64,000 nt of DNA from contig NC_089460.1 in the NCBI RefSeq assembly GCF_026210795.1, forward strand, positions 186,001-250,000, written 5' to 3'. Each line of letters opens with the position of its first letter. Positions within the stretch are counted from its first letter, which is position 1. The notes beneath the pieces were generated by a model. That model was given only the letters and a program-made list of their open reading frames with translations. It made no database searches and was not told where the DNA came from. Positions 1-11,164 of the stretch are shown piece after piece. This DNA is from Rhizophagus irregularis. Taxonomy: Eukaryota; Glomeromycota; Glomeromycetes; Glomerales; Glomeraceae. Made by a program: the position numbers and the translations under genes.

Positions 1-490
1 GCACCGATAGATAGCTTGCTAATTCCAATTATTTATAAATAATTTAGCGTGGGTTAACATGTGATCTATCAATGCTAGAGACATGATCTTACCACCATTC
101 GACGCGTCTCGTCGAGGAGAATCCAATGATATATGGCTCGACTTTGCACGATCACTAGATTGCCGGCTATTCGATTTTTCGCATTTTTATAAAAATTGGA
201 TTAGGGAGCTTACACATATTATGTAATTATTATAGGGGGGGAGGGGGGTAGTTAAAATTTTACGTTACACTTATTTAAATCATATGATTTATAAATATTA
301 TAATTTGATTGGTTATGAAATCTAACAGGGGGGGGGGGGGTAAGGTTTATAAGAAAATGAATATTACGTGATATGTGTAACTCCCCTTAAACTGAACCAA
401 ACCGCTGGTTTTTCGGTTCGGTTCTTACAGATTTCGGCTCTAATCCGAACTGTCTATAATCCGGACCAAACTGACCCATTCGGAGCTTTA
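1..490. mobile_element. Right arm of a truncated foldback hAT-like element (copy D)
   Basis: Positions 1-180 match the right arm of the neighbouring element at about 2197-2345 nearly base for base. The match runs through GATCACTAG and the GGCTATTCGATTTTTCGC module. After an inserted MITE (204-386) it continues as a GGTTCGGTTC-type subterminal repeat and ends at 490 in TTCGGAGCTTTA. Read inward this is TAAAGCTCCGAA, the same end as the element starting at 550. The left half lies outside the window, so no target duplication can be checked. No coding capacity is seen. Confidence 0.7.
204..386. mobile_element. PIF/Harbinger-like MITE, 183 bp, with TTA target duplication
   Basis: Terminal inverted repeats start GGGAGCTTACACAT on the left and GGGGAGTTACACAT on the complementary right end. 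TTA is present at 201-203 and again at 387-389. The host sequence is uninterrupted in the sister element (GATTAAACCGAACC), which fixes the insertion point. A 3-bp TWA duplication and G-rich ends are typical of PIF/Harbinger. The interior holds two long G-runs (235-248 and 328-340). Confidence 0.75.
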
Positions 491-691
491 CAGATTTGTA
501 TGCCATTTTACTAACAGATGAAAGAATCCTATAATAGGATTATAAGAGGTAAAGTTCTGAACAGGTCAGTTTGGTCCAGATTATAGACGGTTCAGATTAA
601 AGCCAAAATTTGTAAGAACTGAACTGAAAAACTGGCGGTTCAGTTCAGTTTAATCTGATTTTTATAAAAATGCGAAAAATTGAATAGCCAT

Positions 692-1282
692 TGTAATAAC
701 TGAAAATATAATAGATAAATGACGCAGTAAATCCTGTGGCGCAGTAAGTCACATGATATGGTTACACAAGAAGAAATAGTTGGGAATACAAAGTCACGTG
801 ACAAGTCACATGGCGGAGTAAGTGATGGATAAATAATTAGCCAATAAAATTATATTTATAGTTTAGTTTAGTGTAACGAGATAGTCATATGATAATAGAT
901 CTTCAAATTTTATTAGAAATACTAGAAATATTAGAAATATTTTTCTTAAAAATGTATAAATACAAGTGGATTTCGATAGGAAATTCCGCAGTTCAATTTT
1001 TGGAAAATAAAAATTTTATTTCGTCTTTAATAATAAACAAACACATTCTTTTAGCCTTTTTCTTATGAGTAAAAAGTGCCACATTAATTATTTCATTTTA
1101 ATTAATGGTTTAATGAAAATATAGAGAAACTATTGTAATTTAAAATTTCGGTAAGAAATAATGTTTTGTAATTTTTGTAACTAATTTTTATTTTAAAACC
1201 AAGCATAAATATTATACGAACTCAACACGTCGGTGGCAACATACGATATTTTATTTTAATATCCTATGGGCGGTGTGTCACA
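692..1282 (+). repeat. Solo LTR, family L1, copy 1
   Basis: This 591-bp stretch begins TGTAATAAC and ends GTGTCACA. It interrupts the left arm of the foldback element and is flanked by CCAT and CCGT, a possible 4-bp duplication with one change. It carries a TATA box (TATAAATA near 955-962) and an AATAAA about 70 bp downstream. The same sequence around the TATA box and CCGCAGT recurs inverted at 35874-36566 and 44780-47511. No internal retroelement sequence is present, so it is a solo LTR. Confidence 0.6.
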
Positions 1283-1885
1283 CCGTCCATCTAGTGATCA
1301 TACAAAGTCGAGCCATATATCATTGGATTCGTCTCGATGAGACACGTCGAATGGTGGTAAGATTATGTCTCTACCATTGATAGATCACAAGTTTAACTCA
1401 CGCTAAATGATTTATCAATAATTGGAATTAGCAAGCCATCTATCGGTGCTAGAGACATGTCTTAGCACCATTCGATGCGTCTCAGTGAGACAAATCCAAT
1501 GAATATAAATTCGTCCATATATGACCACTGGATGGCGAATAATGTCAAGTTTCGCATTTTTTTAAAATTTTCAAGCGTTAAAAATTAAAAATTCTGACAT
1601 ATGAATTTATTCACCGTTCAATGGTTATACAAATATGAATTAGGACTCATTAGATTCGTCTCGATGAGACAAGTCGAATGGTAGTGAGATCATGTCTCTA
1701 GCATTAATAGATCATAAGTTAATTCACGCTAAATGATTTATAAAAAATTGGCATTATCACGTGTTCTTACCACCATTCGACTTGTCTCATCGAGACGAAT
1801 CCAATGAGTCCTAATTCATATTTGTATGACCATTGGACGGCGAATAAATTCATGTATCGGAATTTTTAATTTTTAACGCTCAAAA

Positions 1886-2062
1886 TATACATGCCACCCA
1901 AATTATTTTGGACTGCCGTAATTATAAGTAAAATCCCAAATTCAATTATGGCATCCCAAATTATTTTGGCACTTTACATAGTAAATTATATATAAACCGA
2001 ATGAATTATGGCATCCCAAATTATAATTATGGCATCCCAAAATAATTTGGGCAGCATGTATA
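1886..2062. mobile_element. 177-bp MITE (MITE-177), copy 1
   Basis: Inverted ends TATACATGCCACCC and TATACATGCTGCCC. The interior repeats CCAAATTATTTTGG and GGCATCCCAAATTAT. A perfect 8-bp target duplication GCTCAAAA flanks it (1878-1885, 2063-2070), and the empty site is visible in the left arm of the same foldback element (near 1570) and at 20420. A second copy of identical length, in the opposite orientation, lies at 40940-41116. No ORF. Confidence 0.85.
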
Positions 2063-2506
2063 GCTCAAAAATTTTAAAAAAATGCGAAACTTGACATTAT
2101 TCGCCATCCAGTGGTCGTATACGGACGAATTTATATTCATTGGATTCGTCTCACTTAGACGCGTCGAATGACGCTAAGATCATGTCTCTAGCATCGATAG
2201 ATAGCTTGATAATTCCAATTATTGATAAATCATTTAGCGCGGGTTAACGTGTGATCTATCGATGCTAGAGACATGATCTTACCACCATTCGACGCGTCTT
2301 GTCGAGACGAATCCAATGATATATGACTCGACTTTGTACGATCACTAGATGGACGGCTATTCAATTTTTCGCATTTTTATAAAAAATCAGATTAAACCGA
2401 ACCGAACCGCCGGTTTTTCGGTTCTAATACCCGAACCGAACTGAACCGAATTTTGAGCCAGTTTCGGATCGGTTCCCCAGTTTAGCCTGAACCATTAGGA
2501 GCTTTA

Positions 2507-3172
2507 ATGAGAGGTTTGATCCTTTACATTACTTTGTATTTTTGATGTTTATATTTATAATAATATGGTTTATAGAAGGGTAGTTTTGTAGTTTGTCAAG
2601 TATAGACTACAAGGTCTAAAAGGGTTAAAATAAAGCTTATTTCATATAAGCTGTATCTGTATATCTTTATAACTGCCCAACTGTATATATGAGAGATTCC
2701 TTAAATGGAATAATTTCAGGTAGATAGTTTAGTTTGTATCTTTTTTTACTTATTCATTAATAAATGCATAGCAGAATTTTTTTTAAAAAAAAATTTAATA
2801 TACTAAATAAAAATACTGTAAATGGATTAAAAATATAATTACAAAATTAAACTTTTCATCCATTCTTAGATTATTTAATTATCTATTGAATATTTTTTTT
2901 TACAAAAATTATTTACAGCTTACAAGTAAAAAACTAAAATTCTTTCTATTAATATTAACTAGTTGGTATCCTTTTATCATAAAAAGTAATTTTTTTTAAA
3001 TTATTGCAATAAAATTTTTTTATACAAAAATAATTTATTTTTTCTTTTTTTAATTTGTATGATCTTAAATATAATTAAGTAATATAAAGAAAAAAAAATA
3101 TAAATTTAGTTTATTGAAAGAATTATTAAATTGTTTCATAAATTTTGAATAAATTTACCTAAGAAAGAATGA
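2507..3172. other. AT-rich intergenic stretch after the foldback element
   Basis: No ORF with coding character and no recognisable element. The last part is probably the 3' untranslated and terminator region of the minus-strand Argonaute gene, whose stop codon is at 3173-3175. Confidence 0.5.
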
Positions 3173-6100
3173 TTAAATAAAATACATCGTATTATCTGAA
3201 AATAAATAAAGGCATTAGTCAAATAATAATATATAATTAAAATGTAACTTATTATTATTACCTTTAGCTAAACTTTCTTTAACTTCTTTCAATACAAATT
3301 CTGTTTCTCCACGTGGCTGTTGTTCAAGATGTAATCTATAAATAACTATTATATTATTATGATATTTAATTACGAATTAATGGTAATGAAATTAACTTAC
3401 CGTGCACGTTTAGCCGCCAAATGTGCATAATCTACAAAAAAAAAATAATACAAATAAATTAGTTAATTGAATTATTTGAATTTATATTATTGGTACTTAC
3501 AAGCTGCCGGTGCAATAGAAACAGAACGGGTAGCACTGAAATATGATATAAATCCACAATCAATAGTTATTATAAATTATAAGACCAACCAATTAACATT
3601 AATGATCATACCGTTGATAATTATAGCAAAGTTTATGTGTCAAGTTTTGCAGTATATCAGATGTAAATTTATTTTCATCAAAAAGAACATGATCTTAAAA
3701 TATAAGAAATCAGAGTTAGAAGACAATAATTTTTTACAAAGGAATAATTACAAAAAACATACAATGAGCTGGACGAGAGGTCCCATGTAAACTTGTGTGT
3801 GATTGTAAAACTAAAAAACATAAAATGTAAGTCACAGGGATAAATTATTAAAACTAATGATAAATAAAGAAATACTCACAAAAATCAAATAAATATGGAT
3901 GTGTTATTTTACGGTCTACAACAGTACCAGCTACACAATTTCCTTTACTGTATGAAATATAAGAAATGTTACATTTTCATTTTATTGATTTCGTATTAAA
4001 TTCAATTACCTATCAGTATCGTTTTTTTGTTGTGGATAAAATCTTGTGTGATGTCTTTTGCCTACAATCACAAAAGTAATAGGAGGATTATATGTTTCGT
4101 CAATTTCTTTGCAAGCATCTAATATTATATTATATTAAAAAAATTATATAAGAATTTATTGTCAAAAAAAAGAACTTATATTAATATGTACCTTTGATTT
4201 TTTCAAGTTCATGTGTTAAAACCATTTCAAATTGACTCTCAGATACACCATCACGATACATGATAATTCGCAGAGGTAAAATATTGTTTTTTGAACGATA
4301 ATCTATTAAAATTTCCTTAACCATACCACCCATATTTTCAATCTTTTCTTGCCTTGTTCTTTGACTTTCAAGTTTAGAGATAAACCTTCCGCCTTGACGA
4401 TCAAGGGAACCAACAACTGCACAGATTGAAGGCATATCTGTAAAATAGAAATAATTTTAAGAATAATCGATAAAATTTTAATAAATGAGTAATATAAAAG
4501 GAATTGGAATTGTGTACTTGAAGGCCCAGCACGTCCACCAGTAGGGTGAGTAACATCTGCACCAAGCAGCATAACTGGTTCTTTTGTTAACTGAGGAATT
4601 TCTGTTTCCTCGAGAGACTGATTGGTTCCACCAAGCTTCAAATTTATTTTAAGCGCTACATTGGCACAATATTGTTTACTTGTTTTATACACCTTATCAA
4701 GTTGTACACACTGTGAAGGAACACCAATAATAGTGTCAGTGGTATATTTTATGGCCCGATAACGCTTTTCATCATCATCCGGGAGAACAAAAAGCATAAG
4801 TTGTAAATCATTCAAAAGATGATTTCTCGCATTATTATACTCTGCCTCAATCATGCGTTGATATGTTTGTGCATCACCATGTGGCTTGACACAATTGATT
4901 CTAGGATTAGTCTCTGCAATATCCTTATTTGTTAAAAAAAGGTTAAATTGACAATAATTATAATATAATATAAATTTTAATAATTATTACCATTCCCTGT
5001 TGTCGGCTAGTATTGACAAGCTCTTTTACAAATTGCTTCGCCTGGTTGAATTTTCGCTGATCAATAAATGCAACTACAACCCAATAGCGAAGAGTATTTC
5101 CACTTCGTACAAATTTACGATCTCTCAGATTCCATCCACCTTCTTTAGGTCTTACAGTTCCACCCGCCTTGGAAGTGGAATGATATGAAATTTGTGGTGG
5201 CTTCAAAACACGAGCTTTATAAAAGAGTAACAAAAATTGAATATGACAATTTACTATTAATTATGTTAACAAATACAAACAAATCACTTACCAGGAATAA
5301 TCGCCATTTGCTCATCAACTTCCATCCCAAAGCTGCTTAATTTAAAGTCTTTTTCAAATTGTAAAACATCTTGTACACCCTCATTAATTCGATGTACATT
5401 TTCTTGAGGTCGTAAAGCGGTATGTTTTATCATTGCTCCTCTCTGAGCACTGGTTAATTTTGCAACAGGAAATCGTTGTCCCTAAACGTATAAAATACAA
5501 ATGTTAGAATTGTCATAAAAATGGGTATATTTTTTATATGTAAAAAGAATGACCTCAATAACATTGCAAAGTTCTATTGGAACTTTATCATTTCTGCGAC
5601 CTTCAAGTTCAACAAGATGTACATGACGTAAAGTGATATTATAACGATGTTGGAAGTATGTGTAAATATCAACTTTTTCACCAGAATCTGGCATATCAAT
5701 TTTAATATCATAGGCATTATTCGGGCAAAGCCTTTTGATTTTTAATCTTGTATTCACTTGAGGACGATGAACAGGTCTAAATTGTAAACCACGTATAAGT
5801 TCAGTCACTCTATCATGCTGATTTTGACTAAAACGTTCTGGGATGCTGGAATTAAGGTATTTCGGAATCAAATTTGAAAGAATACCAGGTTCGTAAAATA
5901 CAGTATAAGTTGTATTGACATTAACAAAATAGCTATCTAGTAAAAGATAATCAAGTAAGCATATAAATTTACAGTAATATTAAGATATTATAAATGAGAA
6001 TACCTTGTCCAGGTCTCACACTTTCAAACCATCCCATCCATAGCTCAACACCACCTCCTAATGATTTGCGAGTTGAAGGCAAATATGTGGATTCGCCAAA

Positions 6101-7078
6101 TTGTGTATATTTCATTGATGGAATATGATGTATGAGAGCATTTAATCCTCTTATTCCAACTATAAAAATTATATTGAAAGAAAAAAAATTAAAAATAACA
6201 AATAAATTGATAAATTTACATATAAAATTAAAATAAATAAATAAAATAATAATAAAATCACCTAGATCAAAATATTCCCATTTCATTTCTTTACCCTCAA
6301 GACATTTCTTTAATTCGCCTAAGTCAACTCTGTCAAGTTTCTGAACTTCAACTTTATATTCCATTGGGTTCCCCCTTGAATCTTGATCATCTTTTAAACT
6401 AACCTAAGATGCATTAATGTTTAACATCAGCCAACAAAATATAAATAAAAGATTAATAAATATGTGTTACACCTCACCGATGTATTTCCGGAATCTGGAC
6501 TATTTAATCTCAATAAATCGGTAGAGTAAAGAGTTGTATTTCCTATTTTTTTTTATAATCAAAATATTAGTAATTAACTTTCAGCGGTGAATGATATAAT
6601 AAATACGTACCATCAAATACTACACCAATTCCTTTGAACCAACCATTACGTTCTTGTTTTTCTAGTTGTTGGAATACCATGCGCTGTACATGCACAGGAA
6701 GCTGCTTTTGTTGCTTTGGTTGCTTTGGGGCGCGTCTTCTTTGATTACCTTCTCCCTCGGGTCTTTGTTGAATTATAAGCTTCATAGATATATCATATTT
6801 TTCAAGGTATGGCTTATTTGCTATCTAATGAAATCAAAATTATTAAATTCAATACTGATTATAATTTAGGCAAGCGAAATAAATACCAATACCTTTTTAA
6901 CTTCAAAATAATTCGTAAGAACGTGAGTGTGGCGACCGGTTTTTCCATAGTCTGGCCGTTTAGCCATATTTTTTATGGCCTTTTCTCTTAATGCTTCTTG
7001 CTGTTCGTCTCGTATTTGCGGCTCTTTCTTTTCTTCACCCTTACGCTGTTCCACCTCCTTACGACCGTTTTTAGCCAT
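3173..7078 (-). CDS. Argonaute protein with complete DEDH catalytic tetrad (18 exons)
   Basis: Guide-RNA-directed silencing nuclease. Exons (high to low): 7078-6893, 6824-6611, 6542-6478, 6403-6262, 6159-6004, 5936-5554, 5481-5292, 5214-4991, 4923-4518, 4437-4192, 4118-4010, 3947-3880, 3810-3763, 3693-3612, 3535-3501, 3431-3401, 3335-3262, 3195-3173. All junctions are GT/AG and all phases close, giving 893 aa. A charged tail (1-45) is followed by the N domain (VLTNYFEVKK), linker, PAZ (about 260-385, ending IELCNVIEGQRF), MID and PIWI. Catalytic residues by alignment to animal Argonautes: D643 (DVTHP), E686 (RQEKI), D718 (YRDGVSE), H855 (YYAHLAA), so slicer activity is expected. The C-terminus TMYFI matches the family. 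An in-frame ATG at 7117 would add 13 residues. Glomeromycotina are known for expanded Argonaute families. Confidence 0.95.
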
Positions 7079-8142
7079 TATAACTGAAAAGCTAATTTGT
7101 TCGGGAATAAAAGTCATAAATAAAGTGAATATAACTAAAGAATTTTATAAAATATTAAATAATTAACATGTGAGTATTTTGTGAAATAATAGACCTGAAT
7201 AAGCTCTAACAGTATATAAAAATTACACTTTAATTATTTAATTCACAAAGACCTAAATTTCTAAAGGTAATAATACGTTAACTTTAACCGATAAAACCGA
7301 ATTCGCTCCGAGAAACGGTAGTGGGCATTAAAGTATATATATACATCTATATAGACACGTTTTTTCCGAGAAAACAACCGGAAAAACTTGTAATTTGATC
7401 GCCCAAGCCGTTAACAATTGTGTAGTGGCGTGGCATTGATAACACGTGAATTTATTCATTATTCGATAAAGACAGTTGGTTTCAAAGGGCATGTGATTAA
7501 TCATATATAGAATAGCCGGATGTTGGATGATTTTCGAACATTCCAGAATAAGGCACAACATTTCGGATTGGAAGCCTCATGTTGACTAATTGACCAGTTT
7601 ATATCAGAATGTTAAAATTTCGGACTTATATGGTGCCTGTATAGTTCTTTTATATCAAATTAAATAGAAGTTTACTAAAGTTTATCTTTTATAAAATTTC
7701 ATTTGCATTTTTTTTTATATAATTTTTAGTTTAAGAAAGTTGTTATTTAGATAGTTTTTGAAAAATATGCAATGTTTTGATTTTTGTATTTAAATTTCAG
7801 GCAGTTCTTAAGCATAAAAATTTGATTTTTATGGGTAAATTACATTTTTTACTTTAAAAAAAATTTTTAACATGTTTTTAACTCCGGCCGAAAATATAAT
7901 TTTGGCCAGAATTAAGTGGTGTCAATCAACCAGTGGTGCACAGTGTGGTGCACCTGGTGACTTTATTGAGATAGATGGTTTTTTTGTAGATTATGCAAAA
8001 TAAGTATACTTTACTAACCGATGATTTCCGAAATCAGTATCACAGATTTTCTTATGATACATAGATCAGTCGCCGCAGTAAAAATAGATATTTAAATGTG
8101 TAGCATAGCTGTTCACTTTTGAAATGTCCACAATACTCAGCC
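7079..8142. promoter_or_regulatory. Shared divergent promoter region of the Argonaute and BI-1 genes
   Basis: About 1.06 kb between two start codons facing away from each other, with no convincing exon. A 77-codon minus-strand ORF at 7328-7561 lacks coding character. A small imperfect hairpin (CCGGCCGAAAA...TTTTGGCC, about 7882-7913) and a partial palindrome around GGTGCACAG (about 7930-7960) are visible, but I cannot assign a function. Confidence 0.4.
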
Positions 8143-9238
8143 ATGTCTTATCAAACATTCCACCCGGATACAGGAACAACTGTTGTTCCTATCGGTAGAC
8201 ATAGCGAAAGCGACCGAACTTCTGAAGAAATTACAGATAATGAGAACAGGTTATATCCTTTCGGAAAACCAGTATTCTTAAGTGGTTTATCGGTTCAAAT
8301 GGGTATTAAGAACGTGTTCGATTGTGTTTGTACACTTGAACTGTCATAGAAGCTTCAAAAGATAAAATTTTCCATTTTTTTTGTAGCATTCGTTCGCAAA
8401 GTTTGGGCAATTTTTACTAGCGAACTTCTAGTGGTTACCATCACGACGGCCCTACTCCTTTATAACGAACTAAAATATTATAAGTAAGATATACTTTTTC
8501 AAATTTATTTAAATCAATTAACTACGATGTTAATTAGCTTAATTTAGTGAATGGATTCTGGGGGCTTCAGTCGTCGTGTCGTTGCTCTTATTGATCACTT
8601 TAACATACAAATCAAACGATGATTTTCAACCACCTTGGTATTTCGTTATATTATACACATGTTTAAATGCTTATATTATCGGTATACTTGGTGAGTATTT
8701 ATTAATTTAATTTTATGATTCAAAGAATTAATTACTAAATTATTTTCATTTATATACCTGATATTAGTTTCTGTTTTTCAATTTACTTTTATACTTGATA
8801 CATTAATTTTGATGTTGGCGGCAGGTCTTTCAGTACTTGCGTTTACAAATCAAAAAACTTATAAATTCAGAGCGAAAGAACCTTTGTAATTAAAAATAAT
8901 TATCTTTAATATATTTTTATTATTATCTTTATTTTTTATTATACATATATAAATAATCTTTATTAAATTTCTGTAGAATTCTCATTTCGGTGGTAATTAT
9001 TATCATCTCTTCAATACTTCATCCTTGGGTGTTTAATTTTTCCGACTTGATCCCTGCATTTATCCTTGCATTGTTATTGAGTCTATACTTTATTTTGGAT
9101 ACTTGGTATTTAATGAGACAAATGAGCAAAGACGAGTATTGGGGTGCAAGCATGCAATTATATTTGGATTTGATTATTCCATTTAGAATAATCCATCATA
9201 TGTGCGAACTTACGGCAGAATACGGGGATGACGATTGA
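8143..9238 (+). CDS. Bax inhibitor-1 / TMBIM (LFG) family membrane protein
   Basis: Exons 8143-8323, 8387-8483, 8548-8690, 8768-8885 and 8977-9238 give a closed 266-aa frame, the normal size for the family. A cytosolic N-terminus of about 55 residues precedes FVRKVWAIFTSELLVV (TM1), then several hydrophobic helices and a C-terminal half ending in YFILDTWYLMRQ...YWGASMQLYLDLIIPF. This corresponds to the conserved last helices of BI-1/LFG proteins (the usual D-x-x-x...ALxLYLDIINLF region). The family forms ER/Golgi/vacuolar Ca2+-leak channels and suppresses stress-induced death. The first donor is uncertain: GTGTTT after 8323 keeps the frame but is weak, while the better-placed GT after AAGAAC (8313) would shift it. 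The ATG at 8143 was chosen because an upstream ATG (8124) runs quickly to a stop. Confidence 0.85.
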
Positions 9239-11112
9239 AGATTTCAATGGGTTTACCAACTTATTAGCATCTGTAAAGGTATTTAATATTTATTAAATTC
9301 TGGAAAAAATTACATGTTAAATGTGTGTTTTTATATTCTGGAATCTGATTTGTTTAGTATAGAAATTAAATATTCGATAGTTTCTTATATTTTTCTTGAT
9401 ATTTTTTTGGAAATAATTAATAGGAATTTCTGCGAATCATAATTGGGATACATTACATACATTAATAGGGCCAAAATTTGTAAGTTTACTTCAAACTTGC
9501 TAATATTGCAAATAGTAATTTGCATAATTCAGACAATTAAAATTATCTGCTTAATTGGGCAAGTAGAATCCATCTGAAATTGAATAGATTATAAATAATT
9601 TATTATTAAATTTATTACATATAAACTATATTTATATAAATATTAATATAGCAATCTTTAATAAATATAACTTATACATTAATATAATAATCTTTTCAGA
9701 TCAAATATTGTTTTATTTTAAATACAATTATAAATAAAATTTTACATTACATATCTTAAAAGAACTTTTTCAAAAACAATAAACTGCATTTTCTTGCCAT
9801 TTAGTAATTATAGAAAAATAGTTAAAAAATCATTCATTATAATATCATTATAATATTAAATAAGATATTCTTTATAATTTATATTGTTTATTGATTGTAG
9901 AAAAATAAGCAAAAACTCATTAAATTTATTATTATATAATGTAATATTTTAATATTTCTAAGCTTTAATAAATAAAAAATTATTAGTATTTTTTAATTTA
10001 AAGACTTTTAATTATAGCTTATTATCTTTTAATGACAGAAATACAAAGATATAATCAATAAATATATTTTTTATAATGAACTTTTAATTATCTTTCTATA
10101 ACCATATATTAAATAGTAAGAAAATATAATTTAACATTTAAAATATGGGTATTGCAAAATATCACCAGTGGTGATTATCACTATTGATATATAAAAATAT
10201 TTTTAAAATTTTAAAATTTTTGACTGAGATATTATTTTAATAATAATAATATAAATATTATTAATATATGTAAATTTATGAGTAGAACAAGTTTTCCTTA
10301 GATTATAAAAGCTGTTATTTAAATAGTTTTTTTAAAAAAAACAGGAAAGTTTGATTTTATAAGTAAAATACAATTTTTTGTTTTAAAAAGGATTTTTTTT
10401 AGTCAAATTTTTAAAATTTTAGTTTTATTATTTAAAGAAAAAAAATTTATATATTTTTTAACTAAAATAAATTGGTATACTATTGCTATATATTTGTATT
10501 TTTACAAGTATAAACCATTAAAATAAAATACAGTAATTTGTATTTAATAATAAAAAAGTAAAGAATCTATACTTATATACCTATTATATATATACAGTAA
10601 AATTTGATTCATCTATATCATTAGTAAAATTTATCAAAAATCCATTATATTAGTTATATTAGTTAAGAATTATGAATTTCTGATATATTAAGAATAAATT
10701 AATTATATATTATAATAATCCATAAATGAAAGAATAGCTATATTGATTATAGAACTAAAAAATAAATTTTTACCAATTAATAAAGGTTTTATAACTGATA
10801 TAGCTTTATATTCAATATAATAATATATTTGGGTTTATATTTATTAATTTTATTTTTATGCTTTTAATTTACTTTATAAGTTTTATTTAAATTTTTCCTT
10901 TATTACTTTATTATATTAATTATACATTATCATTATATTTAATCTGTACATCACTTCTTGTATAATAATAAAACCTAAAATTTCTTTTTTCTGATTTTCA
11001 TTTAAATTCTAATTCTATAATTTATTTAAAATTTGAATTTCTTAATGAAATGTTGATTTAATGTTGATCCTATAATTCCGGGAATGACGAGTTCTACTGA
11101 TTAGTATATGGT
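9239..11112. other. AT-rich intergenic stretch, no gene seen
   Basis: About 1.9 kb of A/T-rich sequence with homopolymer runs between the BI-1 and Tof1 genes. Only short meaningless frames are present. One transposon-end relic lies at 10148-10184. Confidence 0.5.
10148..10184. repeat. Isolated relic of a GGTATTGC...CACCGGTGGTGAT terminus
   Basis: GGTATTGCAAAATATCACC followed by AGTGGTGATTATCAC closely resembles the 37-bp inverted ends of the 2.2-kb element at 44922-47100. No partner end was found nearby, so it is a solitary or truncated terminus. Confidence 0.45.
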
Positions 11113-11138
11113 ACGCGTCTTGCAAAAAAAAAACGCGT
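11113..11138 (+). promoter_or_regulatory. Two MluI cell-cycle boxes (ACGCGT) upstream of the Tof1 gene
   Basis: ACGCGT occurs at 11113-11118 and 11133-11138, 27-52 bp before the start codon of the Tof1-like gene. In yeasts ACGCGT is the MCB bound by MBF (Mbp1/Swi6), which drives G1/S transcription of replication genes. Two sites 20 bp apart in this AT-rich flank are unlikely by chance and match the predicted S-phase role. Binding by an MBF homologue here is inference. Confidence 0.6.
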
Positions 11139-11164
11139 TTTAGTTTTTCAGCTTACGAAAACTA

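Larger units (their letters stand above)
550..2506. mobile_element. Foldback hAT-like element, about 2 kb (copy C)
   Basis: The left end TAAAGTTCTGAA (550) and the right end read inward, TAAAGCTCCTAATGG (2506), are inverted. They are flanked by ATAAGAGG (542-549) and ATGAGAGG (2507-2514), an 8-bp duplication with one mismatch. Both arms run through a GGTTCGGTTC-type repeat, the TTTTTATAAAAATGCGAAAA module and then a long inverted repeat from CCATCTAGTGATC (1287) to its complement at 2345, with the centre near 1750. The arms differ only by an LTR inserted in the left arm (692-1282) and a MITE in the right arm (1886-2062). There is no transposase. The 8-bp duplication and the YARAG-type end suggest mobilisation by a hAT transposase (inference). 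Confidence 0.75.

Noticed and set aside
7328-7561. 77-codon minus-strand ORF in the Argonaute/BI-1 intergenic region
   Set aside because: No domain, odd composition and no splice context. Promoter DNA between divergent genes is more likely.
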